This document shows, piece after piece, positions 26,501 to 38,155 of a stretch of 64,000 nucleotides of DNA (positions are counted from its first letter, which is position 1; each line of letters begins with the position of its first letter). The position numbers were made by a program, and so were the translations under genes. Source of the stretch: Phoebastria nigripes (taxonomy: Eukaryota; Chordata; Aves; Procellariiformes; Diomedeidae); assembly GCA_035582835.1 (NCBI GenBank), contig JAYKAV010002353.1:497531-561530 (forward strand). The letters are read 5' to 3'. The notes below the pieces were generated by a model that made no database searches, had not been told where the DNA came from, and saw only the letters and a list, made by a program, of their open reading frames with translations.

Positions 26501-29500
26501 AAAAATATTTCATTGTCTAGGATGTGTGATGTAATAAAATTCCCTTTTCTGGCTTGTTTTGCTCTAGGCCAAAGAGTAGGTGCTGAGAATTACTCAGTGA
26601 AGCTGAGCATAAGTATTGTTGCTTCCTTGGTTTTTGCAAAGGCATTTCTGTCAAAATATAAAGTCTTGAAACCATCAGACCTGATACACCTTGTACTAAA
26701 AGATGCATTCTGCTACAGGAATGAAGAAGGAGGAAAAGGCAAGACAGCTAAAATACGGAGGAAATGCTCAGAGTCTGAGTAGAATAGATAAAATTATGCC
26801 TACAAATCACACTCTTCTGACATAAAAGTAATGAGAGAGGGTTCTAGTTAAGGGACTTTGGAAACTTCTGTATGAGCCTCACTTCTGATTTCTCTTTTGT
26901 GTCGCTTGCCCTCAGAAAAGGGACTACTGACCCCGTCCCACAAACTGGGCAGATCCAGAGAAATCTAGAACAATTAATACAAAAACCACAGGAATAGCTG
27001 CATTAATTTTGGTTCCTGTCACTCTCTGCTTCAGAGTCATTGAACAGAACTTTGTAGGAGCCTCTGGCAAGAGAGTTCCTACACACAGAGAAAAAGTAGC
27101 CACGGGCTACAATTAAGGTCAGGTGAAGCCCCAAAAGGATAAAAGAGCTTATTTTTCCTACCTCCATATTTCCTACATCTTCTTACTGTCCCTGTATCTA
27201 CATCCTGCTCCAAAGTCTGCACGTTCTCTAACCCCAGTCCCTGTGCTTGCAGAAGCTCCTGGGGGAGCTGTGGAGGAGAGGAGATGGAGCTTCAGAAGCA
27301 GTTGTTCTTGCGAAATATCAAGAGATGTCAAAAACAGATGTCCCTATGGGAAGCTTTAGAGGACATCATCTGGGTCTGAGTTACTAACAAAGGTGTAAAA
27401 CCTCATACTTCACCTCCCTGTGATTATANGAGCAGTAGAAAATTAATTCCTGCTCTAACTTGTGGTCTATGTGCACCGGGAGGTTTTGAAGCAGGACTAT
27501 AGACAATGGTGATGGGTTGTTATGTATAAACATAAAAAATTATCAGTTAAAAACAAAACCTTGTCTGATATGATGGGCAGGCTTTCTATAATACTGTGCT
27601 GGCTCCGGAAACCAGCCAAGCTACTTATACTGTTTTTCTTCTAACAAGAACTGAAGATGCTTGCATTGCCGTCTCTGCTGTACCTCTCATATCCTCTGGT
27701 CNCTGTATTATTGTCACAAAGGTACTGACCAAAAGCCTTTGACTTCTTAAGGTAAAGGTCTTGACCTGAAGAATAACCTTTTATAGGCATTTTCAATTTA
27801 CTTCACCCTCTGCCATCATCATGGGATATAAACCCTACTCATATTTATAGCANCATCAATTCAGATTTTTACCATTGATTTCAGTGGCACAACTCTGAAC
27901 ATACGGAGCTGAGAAAGCATAGTTTAGCTCAGTGTATTCTTCCAAGGAAAGATTAGGACAGAATTTCAGACTTGTGCTAGATATCTTTCCATCTGTGGTT
28001 TCTTAGAGCTGTATTTATCGAAATTAAGTGTCTTACAGTTCCTAATATCATAGGTCTTTCCTCCACAGTGNGGAAGTTGGTGATTAGGAGAGCTGACCTC
28101 ATATATAATTCGAAAGCAGGTATTACATTAACACCTGTATGTGACAGAAAAGTTCACTCTTTTCAAAGGATGGAAAAAATGTCTTATTAAAGCTACAAAT
28201 ATTAACATTCTTAGTCTATTCGCCCTAGCTCCACATCTTTCTTTCTTCTATTATTTTTTCCGTTTCTAGTTCAGACTGGCATATGATAAATTGGATGAAT
28301 GCTCCAATTTATGATACTCTGTGGGAAACAGAGAAATGATCTTGTTTATTTTAGAGCTAAGTAATCAGGATATAAAAATAAAAAGATGGCTCATTTTTAA
28401 AGGCTGTTAGAGTTAATGAACCCCCCATGGAATTTGCATCAAGAGTAGGGTTCACTTCTACTGCGTGTTTGCCATCCTAGACCATGCCAGGTGCCTTACA
28501 TATCTGCTTCTGAGTTCAGAGCACCCTGTCACCGAGACCGTCACACTTAGCCACAAAGGAGTTTTTTCATTACACCCTATATGCAGGGCTGCCTTAGTCA
28601 ATGGCTTGTAGCCTGTAAAACTTTCCCTCAGTTTGAAGACTTTGCAGAAGGTGCCAGGAGCAGATAGAATTACNGCAAGTGATTTTCATTTGTATTAGTT
28701 CCCAAAGAGAAAATCTATGCCTGTCTATTCATTGTATAGAACACAAAAAGAGGGAAAATATTTTTCCACAGGTGGTCTTTTTCAAGAAACATTATGTCAA
28801 GAACTATTGCATAGCCACTATTTTGTACATAGGATTCACGTCCTAAAATCCTTTGTTGTTTACTTTTTTTTACTGCCCAAGATCTTGCAAGAAACAAAAC
28901 CACAAAAGTAGTTCTAACTTGGACAAAGATTTCATAATCCTTAGTATTTTAGAGGTCTTCATCAACACTGTTTTCTGCAGCATCTGAAGATTTACAATAA
29001 AGACATTTTCTAATATACACAATTCTGTTGTGCTATTTTCCTCCTGAATTCTCAATGAACAAAGGATATTTGCTATTCTGCTTATATTTACTACTATTAC
29101 AGTAACTAAACGTCTTTACAGGAAGGAAGTTCCACCATGCATGGGCCAGGAAGGTAAGAAAAAAATCAGATAGTCCTTTTCAATACAAAGTTTACACTGT
29201 AAAAAGCCACATGAACTACTTAGAGAATGGCTGCTCTTACCTCAGGTCCATGTCTCCATCCACCCAGTAGGCGATGACATTGGAGGCTGTGCCCCCTGGA
29301 CAGCATCCCATGATCAACACCACAACAGCTTGAACAGGAAGCACGTTAAAGACCAGGGACAGCAAGAAGGCTGTGAGAGGCATAATTCCAAACTGGCAAA
29401 GGAAACCCACAAAAATACCCCAGGGTCTTTTTATGTGGTCCCAGAATTTCCTAAGTTCCACATTGCAACCCATGGAGAACATCACTAAAGCCAGCATGAT

Positions 29501-29662
29501 TGTTAGAACAGTACTTAAAATTATGCTCAAAGTTTCNTTAAAATTATCTTCCGGTAACACACAAGAGGTGCCATTGCAAATAGTAGCATTTGCTGGACAA
29601 GCTGTGGAGTTTTCTGCCAAAGACCTAGTGTTAAATTGCTGGGAAAGAAGGTACGTCTGCAT
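20416..29662 (-). CDS. SLC10A2: SLC10A2, apical sodium-dependent bile acid transporter (ASBT/IBAT), six coding exons, complete
   Basis: This gene encodes the Na+/bile acid symporter that takes up conjugated bile acids across the apical membrane of ileal enterocytes, renal tubule cells and cholangiocytes (family knowledge). Joined minus-strand exons are 29662-29241, 26075-25957, 24828-24740, 22580-22405, 21794-21637 and 20549-20416. All five introns are GT-AG and the frame stays open to TAG at 20418-20416, giving 365 residues (human 348). Family motifs seen in order are [44 protein letters not shown] (across junction 1), [55 protein letters not shown] and a C-terminal NGGF. The glutamate of ETGMQNTQ (about residue 276, human E261) and its glutamines, known for Na+ binding, are intact. 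The paralogue SLC10A1 is less likely because the sequence tracks human ASBT closely, including the C-terminal NGGF. It is a multi-pass membrane protein. AATAAA on the minus strand occurs near 19922, 19495 and 18985, but I cannot tell which ends the mRNA. Confidence 0.96.
21637..21794 (-). CDS. SLC10A2: SLC10A2 coding exon 5 (ETGMQNTQ Na+-site exon)
   Basis: The acceptor is ccccttag at 21795-21796 and the donor is TTAGGAG|gtaaag, with the intron starting at 21636. The 158-nt exon completes Arg269 and encodes [20 protein letters not shown], then [20 protein letters not shown] and [12 protein letters not shown]. The motif holding the Na+-binding Glu (about 276) and Gln (about 280) is intact. It ends with one base of a Gly codon. 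Intron 4 upstream is 610 bp. Confidence 0.97.
22405..22580 (-). CDS. SLC10A2: SLC10A2 coding exon 4
   Basis: The acceptor is cccctcacag at 22581-22582 and the donor is GGCACAG|gtatgg, with the intron starting at 22404. The 176-nt exon starts on a full codon and encodes [20 protein letters not shown], then [19 protein letters not shown] and [19 protein letters not shown], nearly identical to human ASBT. It leaves two bases (AG) for the next Arg codon. It holds two hydrophobic membrane segments. Intron 3 upstream is 2159 bp. Confidence 0.97.
24140..24167. repeat. (TTA)n microsatellite in SLC10A2 intron 3
   Basis: TTATTATTATTACTATTNTT and so on, an imperfect TTA run with one undetermined base. 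Confidence 0.85.
24740..24828 (-). CDS. SLC10A2: SLC10A2 coding exon 3
   Basis: The acceptor is cttttttacag at 24829-24830 and the donor is CTTAAG|gtagga, with the intron starting at 24739. The 89-nt exon encodes [20 protein letters not shown] followed by [10 protein letters not shown], aligning without gaps to human residues beginning GTSLVSLVVPVS. It ends on a complete Lys codon (residue 210). No other frame here looks coding. Intron 2 upstream is 1128 bp. Confidence 0.96.
25957..26075 (-). CDS. SLC10A2: SLC10A2 coding exon 2
   Basis: The acceptor is cttcgcag at 26076-26077 and the donor is ACATTG|gtgagt, with the intron starting at 25956. The exon is 119 nt. The junction with exon 1 completes Ser (AG+C), giving [20 protein letters not shown] against human [20 protein letters not shown]. 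It ends at PYDNIG with one base of the next Gly codon. Intron 1 upstream is 3165 bp. Confidence 0.96.
29241..29662 (-). CDS. SLC10A2: SLC10A2 coding exon 1 (N-terminus, first membrane segments)
   Basis: The exon runs from ATG at 29662-29660 to the donor GACCTGAG|gtaagag, with intron bases starting at 29240. It encodes residues 1-140 and two bases of Ser141. The ATG has A at -3 and is preceded in frame by TGA at 29683-29681, so it is the only in-frame ATG upstream of the conserved core in this exon. Sequons N-S-T, N-A-T and N-G-T fall at about residues 18, 25 and 30; the middle one matches the single human N10 glycosylation site. An 'n' at 29537 leaves residue 42 undetermined (Asn or Lys). A polypyrimidine-CAG acceptor-like site at 29639-29640 means an upstream first exon is possible. 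Confidence 0.93.
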
Positions 29663-29829
29663 TTTGAAATACAGAACCACTCAGTACATCCGAGGAAAAC
29701 TTTCAAGCCTGTGTAAATGCTTGTTTGTCAGTGACTCCTTTTAAATGATCCAGGAAGCAATAAAGTGCAATAAATACTCGAACACTCTTACTATTCTTGA
29801 AGGGTTTGGCACAACGCTGATTCATATAG

Positions 29830-29875
29830 TTATAAAAGTTGCACTTGCTTGGTACGGTGACGATTAATCATTTAT
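29830..29875 (-). promoter_or_regulatory. Candidate SLC10A2 proximal promoter: HNF1-like site and TATA-like box
   Basis: On the minus strand ATAAATGATTAAT (29875-29863) matches the HNF1 palindrome GTTAATNATTAAC at 9 of 12 defined positions. TTTATAA (29836-29830) follows about 27 nt downstream, and the ATG lies about 170 nt beyond that. HNF1-alpha is a known activator of mammalian SLC10A2, which makes this arrangement plausible. In an AT-rich region such matches also occur by chance, and no transcription start is visible. Confidence 0.3.
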
Positions 29876-30399
29876 TCATATGCTAATGAGGAATCCCACA
29901 TCAAGAGAATAGCTGTGTTAATATTTAAGGGTGTAAAGGAGGCTTGTGGTGTAGCTGAGCACACAAAATGAGAATCACAGGATGAAGAGAAAGTTTAGAC
30001 TTCATTCTTTGAATTTCTTGCATGCCTTTGGGAGAGCCACTCATGCATGCACTGTCACTGGCATTACAGAGGTTTGTGGGGTGAGCAACTGAGACACAAG
30101 AAACCATGAGTAGAGGTCCTGAGCTAGGATTTGAAGCTGCAGCTCTTGCTAAGTGATGCAGCATTCACCATGATACCTGGGCTCATCTGAATGTGGTGGG
30201 ATCCTCATTTGGTCGTATTTCTAGTATAACAGAAGTTATGACTGGTGTACAGTGATAACTCTACCACAGGACTGCATGCATGTTTGTGTCACTTATGACT
30301 CCTAAATGCAACTTTTAGGTGATCTTTCTGATTCCTTCTCAGCTTCCACATAATCCTGAAGATGGTGAAGATCCCTGGCTGCAAAGTTTCCCGTGATGC

Positions 30400-31100
30400 A
30401 GTCTGCTAAAGCATCGCCTGTATTTTTGGCTTTGGCATGTGGAGAACTGCCGCTGCCCCGACATCTCCGCACCCCTCCAGCCGGGGCACTGGGTGACCAC
30501 CCGGTGGCTGCTCTTCCCTGCTTGTGTCTCACATTGCTCCCGGCCACNTCCACGTCCACCTCCACCTCCACACTGAGCTCATCAGCTGGGAAAGAGAGGA
30601 GAGGGGAAGGGAGGGAGGGGGGCAAGGAGCCATGGGCTATGCTTATTTGGGTGGTGTGGAGATTTACGGTCCTCCTGGCACCTTCTGCCAGGCGCAGCTG
30701 GCGCAGTCACACTTCGCTCCAGCTTGGGCTGGAAACGGCAGGTGGTGAGAGGAGGAGTGTGGGGTGGTGAGGGCGGAGGAGGAAGGAGATGCGTTTTCTG
30801 AGCCAAACGTGGGGAGTGGGGAGCAGGGCAGTGGGGCTGGCATGCCGCTGCGGAGCCATGCTACCCAGCCAAAGCTGACCGCGTCCCTTTCAGTGTGGCA
30901 ACAGGTTCAGCATCCACATCGGGAGCGAGGGTGCAGGACNCCTTTTTTGCCTGGTGTGGCACAAAGGTTAGGAGACAGGTTTCTTGTGCCTGGCTTTGGT
31001 GTGGCTCGTTGTTCTCCGTCATCCCCATGGCTCAAAAGGGATGAGAGGCTGAGGCAGGGCAGCTTCCCTGGGATCCCTTTCAGGTCTTACAGCTCTAGGA
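30400..31100. other. GC- and CpG-richer patch upstream of SLC10A2
   Basis: The base composition rises sharply over the AT-rich surroundings, with several CpG within 66 bases near 30450-30515 and more near 30840-30930. It lies about 0.75-1.45 kb upstream of the SLC10A2 start codon. Short overlapping frames on both strands look compositional. It could be an enhancer, an alternative promoter or a decayed repeat; I see no decisive motif. Confidence 0.4.
30547..30572. repeat. (CCWCC)-type pyrimidine-rich repeat in a GC-rich patch
   Basis: TCCACGTCCACCTCCACCTC, repeated six-base CCACCT-like units. It lies in the GC-rich segment upstream of SLC10A2. Confidence 0.7.
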
Positions 31101-31431
31101 TGGGCACTGAGCATGCTGTACAGCGTGGCTAACACCTTGTTTGTTCGTGGGACCAGAGGAACTTCGCGGCATCCTCAGTGTATTTGCCTCCTGCTGCATG
31201 TCCCTGTTCTCCCTTCACTGCCTTGATTCATGTCCTTCTTTCATGTGTGCTTTCCTGTGGAAAAACATCATATATCAGTCAGTGCTTAGATATCTTTACT
31301 GTGCTTATTGCCCTACTAGGTGGATGCAGTGCAAATATTCATGCGTTTGATATCAAAATAACTTTGTGCCACTGATATTCTGTAAGAGAAAAAGAAGGCA
31401 CAAGAGCAGCCAGATGAGTTCTTCAAGCCAA

Positions 31432-31463
31432 AGCAACAGCAGCAACAGCAACAACAACAAAAC
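31432..31463. repeat. (CAG/CAA)n trinucleotide repeat
   Basis: An imperfect run of AGCAACAGCAGCAACAGCAA type. The small frames it opens (poly-Ser/Asn or poly-Cys) are repeat translations, not genes. Confidence 0.85.
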
Positions 31464-31861
31464 ACTAGAAAGGTGGGATAATTTTGACTATACAACATAC
31501 CTGAATATCAGTCTCAAGTTTTCAAAAGCCTACCAAAGTCATTGGGTTTTTTGGTTGGTCAAAGGTTTACCCCTCAGGCTTCCTCCAAAACTGGGAATGT
31601 TTTCAAGGGAAGAATTTTGATGCTTCTTTACCTGTACCCAAGCTTTGGGGCAGAAGTATCTTCAAGTGCAGATCTTAGACTAAAATCAAGTCCGAAATGT
31701 AAAGTGCAACTGATGCCCCCCAAACATCTGTAATTTTCAATACAGAACTATTTTTTACTAGGGTAACATTTTAAGCCATAATTATCTTCAGCAAGCAAGA
31801 GTCCCACTGAAAGCCTCAGCATTTTGTGCCTAACCTCAGTGTGCAAAATGATAGGTGTTGC

Positions 31862-31878
31862 TTTTTTTTTTTTTTTTT
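31862..31878. repeat. Homopolymer T17
   Basis: An uninterrupted T run. Read on the minus strand it is an A-tract directly preceded by AAAATA, but no polyadenylation spacing supports a retrocopy. Confidence 0.85.
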
Positions 31879-34800
31879 ATTTTAAACTGTGAACCATTGA
31901 GGGGGAGCTGACTGCATTAGAAAGGATTTCCCAGCATGCTCAGATGGCGCCTGTTCCTTTACAAGCGGGTCCACTAAATGGCTGTATCTCCTAAGTCACT
32001 GTTGGGTGCATGATGGGATAATGTCAGAGTAGCTTTATCCTCCCAGGCAGCTGGCAACTCCTACCCTGTGATTAGTGCCACATCTGTGTGACTGTGATAT
32101 GTCTAATAGAACAACAAGCAAGGTAATAAGGAGTAGATGAAAGGAACAGAAGGCTACAAGATCTCTGTTTGGCAGAGTACTTATTCTTCTTATTACTCTT
32201 GCCTTCAAACAGAATGTTTTAGGAGCTTTTATTTTTCAATCCAAGTCTTTTAAGGGGCTAGTTAGATTTTAAAAGCATGCCTGTATTAACATTTTCTATA
32301 AAACCTATATCAGAGTCTGGATTTGCACTTGAACTTGCTTCTTGTTGAAACTAAAATTTTTGACTAGAGCATCTTGAAATCTCCAACAAGCCTCTGGGCC
32401 AGGGGTAACTTTCGTAGGCCTGTAAATATCTGTGATGCTGTGGGAACCCAGGGTGAGTGGTTTGGGAGAGGAGGTGAGGGATCTCCAACTCACAGCGNCT
32501 ATTTCTCAGGCAGAGCCTCATGCAGGGTCTTGCTTTTGCCTCCTCCCTCCCCCTGCCGAGCGCGTGTCTGAGCTGTGAAGGGCTGCTCGATGCCGTCCCC
32601 CAGAAACAGCACAGAGGAAGCGTTCTCTGCTGTTAGTCTCCAGCCTCTGCTGAGAGATGAGAGCATCCAGCTCTCATTTTGGAGTTTGACTTCTGGAAAT
32701 GGAGTGGAGGGGGAGACCTTCCTGCTCAGGCTTTGGGCTTGACTAAGGACAAGCGGGACATCAGCTACTCACCTGCGTGACCTTGTGGGTCAGCAGGTTG
32801 TGTAAACTTAATCTGTACTGACTGCTAGGTTTGCCTTCATTTTTTCTCCTCTATTGTAAAAGGGATGGTTCCGAGTCATTAGTTCATCAGCTAACTGTAT
32901 AAAACCTTAGGTCACAAAAAATCCTTTCTGGAAACAGAACTGAGCCCTTCTGAATTCAACTTATTATTAGGCTGACAATGCCACAATTTAGCACCGATAC
33001 TAATATCTATTTCAAGAAATCCTCATGTGTTGTTAGGGAACTAAAACCATATCCAAGACATTGAAATATTTACAGGCACAGTTAAAAACTTGGTATGTTG
33101 CAGGAGGTACAGTATTATCAAGTAGGCAGGCGGCTCTCTCAGGAGTGCTGGATTTCAAACATTCCTCTAGTCTGTTTTCCTTTTTACGGTGTGCTTCTGG
33201 GATTTAATCTACATGCAGGCTAGNGGGAGAAAATAGATCAACAACCCCAAATTTGGCTGCTCTCTGTAAGTTTCCCTGACATCAGCAGGGAAAGCAGCAT
33301 TTCAGAGTCGGTTGTCAGAGGTACTGAGCTGTACAGCTTCTGTTTTATTGCCCGTTTTCCACCCGAGTTATGGTGCTTAACTAGTGATGGACTATGTACT
33401 GCTCTGTGAACCCAACTGGCCTCTTTTGCCTATTCCTGTTGCGTGTGTTTCAGTGTGATTTTAAGCATTTGTCACTGACGTTCAGAGAAGAAAGCGGCAG
33501 TGAGCCTGGTGGCATTGTGCTGATGATTAACATCCCCGGTCTGATTCTGGACACTGTCTGTCAGCATACCTCAAAAATGAAAACAATCAATACTTAAATA
33601 GAGAAATACCAGCCTGACTGTATGTTTGCATCCCAAAACTACCAAATTGCTGTATTCTGAACTGTCGTCTTGAATTTTTGTGGTGATGAGGTTGCCAGCT
33701 TGTGCAAGTGAGTTTAGCGTCACTTCAGCAAACAAATCCAGGCAGATGAAACCTGCAAGGATCTGTCCCTGTGCCGACAATTAGATAATTGATTTATCCA
33801 TTAACTCGAGCAGTTATAAAACATGAATAGCAGTAAACGCATCCGGAACCCTACACTGGGAGAGACAATTTAACAGTTCGTCTTTTATGGCTGTCTGGTG
33901 CTTATTTCTGTGATGTTTCTCTTAATGAGACTTATGAATCTTCCCTGTCTGCTTAATTCAGACTCTGAGATGCTTCTTAGTATATTTATGTCTTGGTTAG
34001 AAGAATCTTTTCTTTCAGATAATTGATTTCCTAAAGGCAGTTATCTGCTTTTTACCACCGTCTTTAAAAGAGAGACAGCAGTTACACCTAGTGTTGGTGA
34101 CCTTGTTCATAACTTTAAACTTTAGTATAACTATAGATGGAAGACTTTTTTGTTTGTTTGTTTGGAAAAAGTTGTACTACATGATTGGAAGTTTATAGAG
34201 GGCATTAAGAAAAGAAAATCTCCATGGAATAGCAGGAGAGACACTTATGACATTAAAATACATCTAGCTCAGGATAGCTTCCTAAGGAATACCGAAAAGG
34301 CAGCTGTAAAGCTGACTTACTGGATCTTTTTTACATTTCACTGTCTGGTGCATACATCTACATTCTGCCTGTTAGACTCTTGAGCTGAGTTTCAAATGAA
34401 ACATCGAGGGCACGGGTGCTCTTGCATTTGGCTGTTGATGAACTCANCTGGGAAAACAACCTGATGTGTTACGTACTTGGATTACAGGCAAATTTAGCTT
34501 GCTGGTGTACTAGCCCTAAGACATGTACCTTACACCCATGGCTGAACTCCTGCACACATTAAGTAGTTGGTTTGAGGGATACGGTTCTGCTATGAATTGT
34601 CAGAACTCTAAATATTGTGTGTGCAAGGAGAAATACACAGTGCATTTCTATTTTCTGATACATTTCAGCCTTGCCTATCTAAATCATGACAGAAAGTCTA
34701 ATCTTTCAGTGTCACGCTTAGGTGCCCGTGGTTAGGCAGGATGAATCCAAGCCTCAGCAGCCCGTTCTCGCGACTTGTTCGTCTCCTGCTTCCACTAGCA

Positions 34801-37577
34801 GGAATTAAGCATATGGAACAGACTAGTAAAATTGCCTACTTAGGTCTAGGGATACTTAGGATAGGTTCAGGGTGTTCCCTCTTGAGACCAATTATTCAGT
34901 GATAAAATAAATTAAATGATATCTAGACATAAATATGCATGCATTTTCAACAGAACAGAACATCTCATCCCAAAAGTGCATAGTTACTATGCAACTGCAG
35001 GTAAGAGCATGCAAAAGCCTTAGACTTTAAAGAACTGTGCTCTTTTTTGATATGTGTATGAGGGGAAATCTGCACTTCCATGCTGTTCAGCAAGGACTGT
35101 CTGCTATGAGACAAATAATGAAAATCCGCCAAAAGTGTAAGCCAGCCTCTTGGCTGCCAAACTGTAAGGGTGACCTCTGACATCGATTAAAAAGCTGAAA
35201 GATAGATAATTTCATACTAAATCAAAGAAATGAGTCATGCTAGCACCTATAAAAGTGTAAGTTTTTGAATGATTCTATTGGTTTGGAACCCCTTAATAAA
35301 AGCATGTTTTTCATGTTCCTCAGCAAGGATTGACTTCGGACTTGGAGGGCTAATACACTACGCAAATATTTCAGTGCCTTTACCTGTCCTTTCAAAGTTG
35401 TAATTTTAATTAGTAGTAAGGCTTAATGTGGAATAAGTGGCCCAAAAAATTAGATGTTTAAATTCTAGATCGAAGGTCTGATTGATTTTAAAGTCTGCAA
35501 GGTTGAAGAATAATGAAGTTGTTATAGGAATTTTTATTCTCTCGGGACCAAAATTGACTCTTCTAATTTCCATCAGAAGGAGAAATGACTTATGCTGTTT
35601 CTTGTTTGGTGTTGTGTTGGTTTATGACATTTATCTTCTGGCAAGTAGCAGGAAAGCGGTGTTTTTGCCTGCATTTCCGATGCCCTTTCCCACCATCGTC
35701 TAAGCCTGGAACCCGGCTGCACCTTTTAAAGTTTTTATTTTGATAATTGGTAAATGAATTTGATAATTTGTTAGAATAAAACTGATAGTAAGTGAATAAT
35801 GCCCACGCATTCATTTACTTGTCAGTGGAAGGGACGTAGCTTATCAAGGAACTAGGTCAGCATGGCAGCAGCAGATCAGTAGATCAAAGCATCTGGTGCT
35901 GAGGACTTCAAAATTTCCCGACATGTAATTTGGGTATTTTACTTCAGAATAGTTTAGTCTGGTCCCCGATCTAGGTGTCCCTATCATGTGTGCCTTGAAG
36001 CTGTCTGAACAGCGATGGGTTTGGATCCGTATGTCCCTATTAAATATTGGAGCACATCTGCAAATGTGCAGTGGGCTTTCTGGCTCAGTTATACCCTGTT
36101 AAAGGAAACCAGTTTGCACACACCAAAACTGCCCTGCAAAATCAATATTCTCACGTCCTGCAGATTTATAGAAAGTTCTGGGTCAGGTAGAAATAAATTT
36201 TTCTGGTAAATGTAAAAGAATAGTCTCTTCATTAAAACTGTTTTGGATCCACCTGAGGTAAAAGGTGGTAAGATTTAACTAGATTCTAGAGCTTTTTGAT
36301 TGCACATGACGAGGTGTGAGGGAGGGGAATCAGATAATGGCAGTTGTTACAAACTTAAGATCCCACTTGTGCTAGATGCTGTGCAGGGCCATAGTAAGTA
36401 CCACTTCCCACCACTTCTGCTTTTTCTTCTAATATTTCTCATCTTCCTTCAACATGGAAAACACCAACAATACAGGCACAGAAATGAAGAAAAATCAAAA
36501 TGCAAAAGTGTATCCATTGCATATATAAATGACATATAACAAAACACCTGTTCTGAAAAGCCAGTCTAAAACTGTTACCCTCTTCTCCTCAGGGAAAAAT
36601 TTTATCTGCATGTCCATCTTCTTAACTGAATTTTAATTTGTCTAGAACACCCATCTTCATTACAGTGGGTGATACTGGCTGGGACTGCATAAGGTTTCTA
36701 GGCCTTTAAAACTTTCAGCTCTTGAGAAGACCAATTTCAGCGACTTGCTTGGCTGTTTGTTTTCAGAATACCTTTTATTACCAGGAGACACTGTTTAAGA
36801 GTTCTTTAAGATTTGACTTAATATCTACAAGGTCAAATATGATTGTAAAACCTTCAAGAATGCTACATAGATGCAACTTTATCTGGGAGCTGCTGGACTC
36901 TCAGCACTTGGGAAATTTGAGCCACCTACCTGGATATTGGAAATTTAGTTTAGCAATGCACTTTTGGAAATTCAGACAGGTGGCTCTTTGGTTGTGGGAG
37001 TTGAAAGTATGGAGGATGTGGTGCCCTTGGTCTGGTGTATCTTAGTGCTGACGCAGTTGATAGGACTGTACAGCCTCCGTGTGAGTGTCTGTGTCGTGGG
37101 CTTGTGGAAATGTGANCATAATTCTTGATTGGTGTTTGGAGCTATATAAATAGAATACATGGCAGGAATGAAGTTTTATTATTTAATAGAGCCTGAGTAA
37201 CATTTTGGGCCTTCAGTTAGCCGTTTGGGTTCCTATTTGGGTGCACAGTGCTGAAGATGCAAAAGCTTAACAACACTGAACCTGTAGGCTTTGGGACCTA
37301 TGAGAATCCATGCTTAGATGNTTGGTGTCTTCATGCAACACCCATCAAAATGGGTGATCCCACAAAAGCAGTACAGCAGGGTGGGAGTCATGCACAGCAA
37401 TCAGTCGAAAATGCCGGGGGATAGCTCTGTGACCTGCACCCCCTCCCCTTCTGCACTGCCTCCTAAAATACAAGAACTGGAGTAGGACCTGCGGCCCAGG
37501 TCTCTTTTCCCACAAGCCCTGTTTGCTCATCCCCCCTCTCTGTCCTAGTGAATATTTGATTATACTGCACCATTCCT

Positions 37578-37620
37578 GCCGGCGGGCTGAGGGAGCGCTG
37601 GCCTGGAGCCGCCCGCCGGC
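37578..37620. repeat. Perfect 10-bp GC-only inverted repeat (hairpin) in a CpG-rich patch
   Basis: GCCGGCGGGC (37578-37587) and GCCCGCCGGC (37611-37620) are exact reverse complements with a 23-nt spacer. It lies in a small GC-rich island (about 37560-37640) inside AT-rich DNA. No gene is visible around it. Confidence 0.75.
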
Positions 37621-38155
37621 TGTGCCCAGAGCACTTTGCAGATGGCTTGCCTGGGATCTCGCTGATGCAAGCTCAGGTCCCTCTGGGCAGAGACGGCAAT
37701 TTTAATTCTGCTCCCCCTTCAGCTCACGTGAGTTTTTTAACCAGTGGGCCTTGGGGTAGAAAAAAGAGCAGAGATGCCAGACATACCTTCTGCATGTTAG
37801 TGCACCTTGCCTCTGCTTTACGCCTGTTGGCGATGTCAGTGGAGCTGGGGCAGAGTCAGGGGAATGACAGCTCGGTGAAAGCCTGAGGATCTCACCTGGA
37901 GTCAGACTCCTGCAGTGGCAGGCTGTTAGTACAGTACCCGCAGCTCTTCTTGAAGCATGCATGCTTGCTAGTGTGGATATCTGTTTTGAAAATGCTTATC
38001 AAAATTATTTCCATCGGTTCTGTTTTGAAATTAATTCCATGAAAATATAAACTGTGTCTTATTGCTTTCATTTCTGACAAAGCTGAATGCCTCCCTTTTG
38101 AAGTGTAATGAATCAAAAAGGTGGATTCATTCCATCCTTATAAGAAAAGGAATTT

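Noticed and set aside
30302..31132. Frames up to 125 codons in the GC-rich patch
   Set aside because: Proline/serine/glycine-rich and low-complexity in all frames, as expected from composition.
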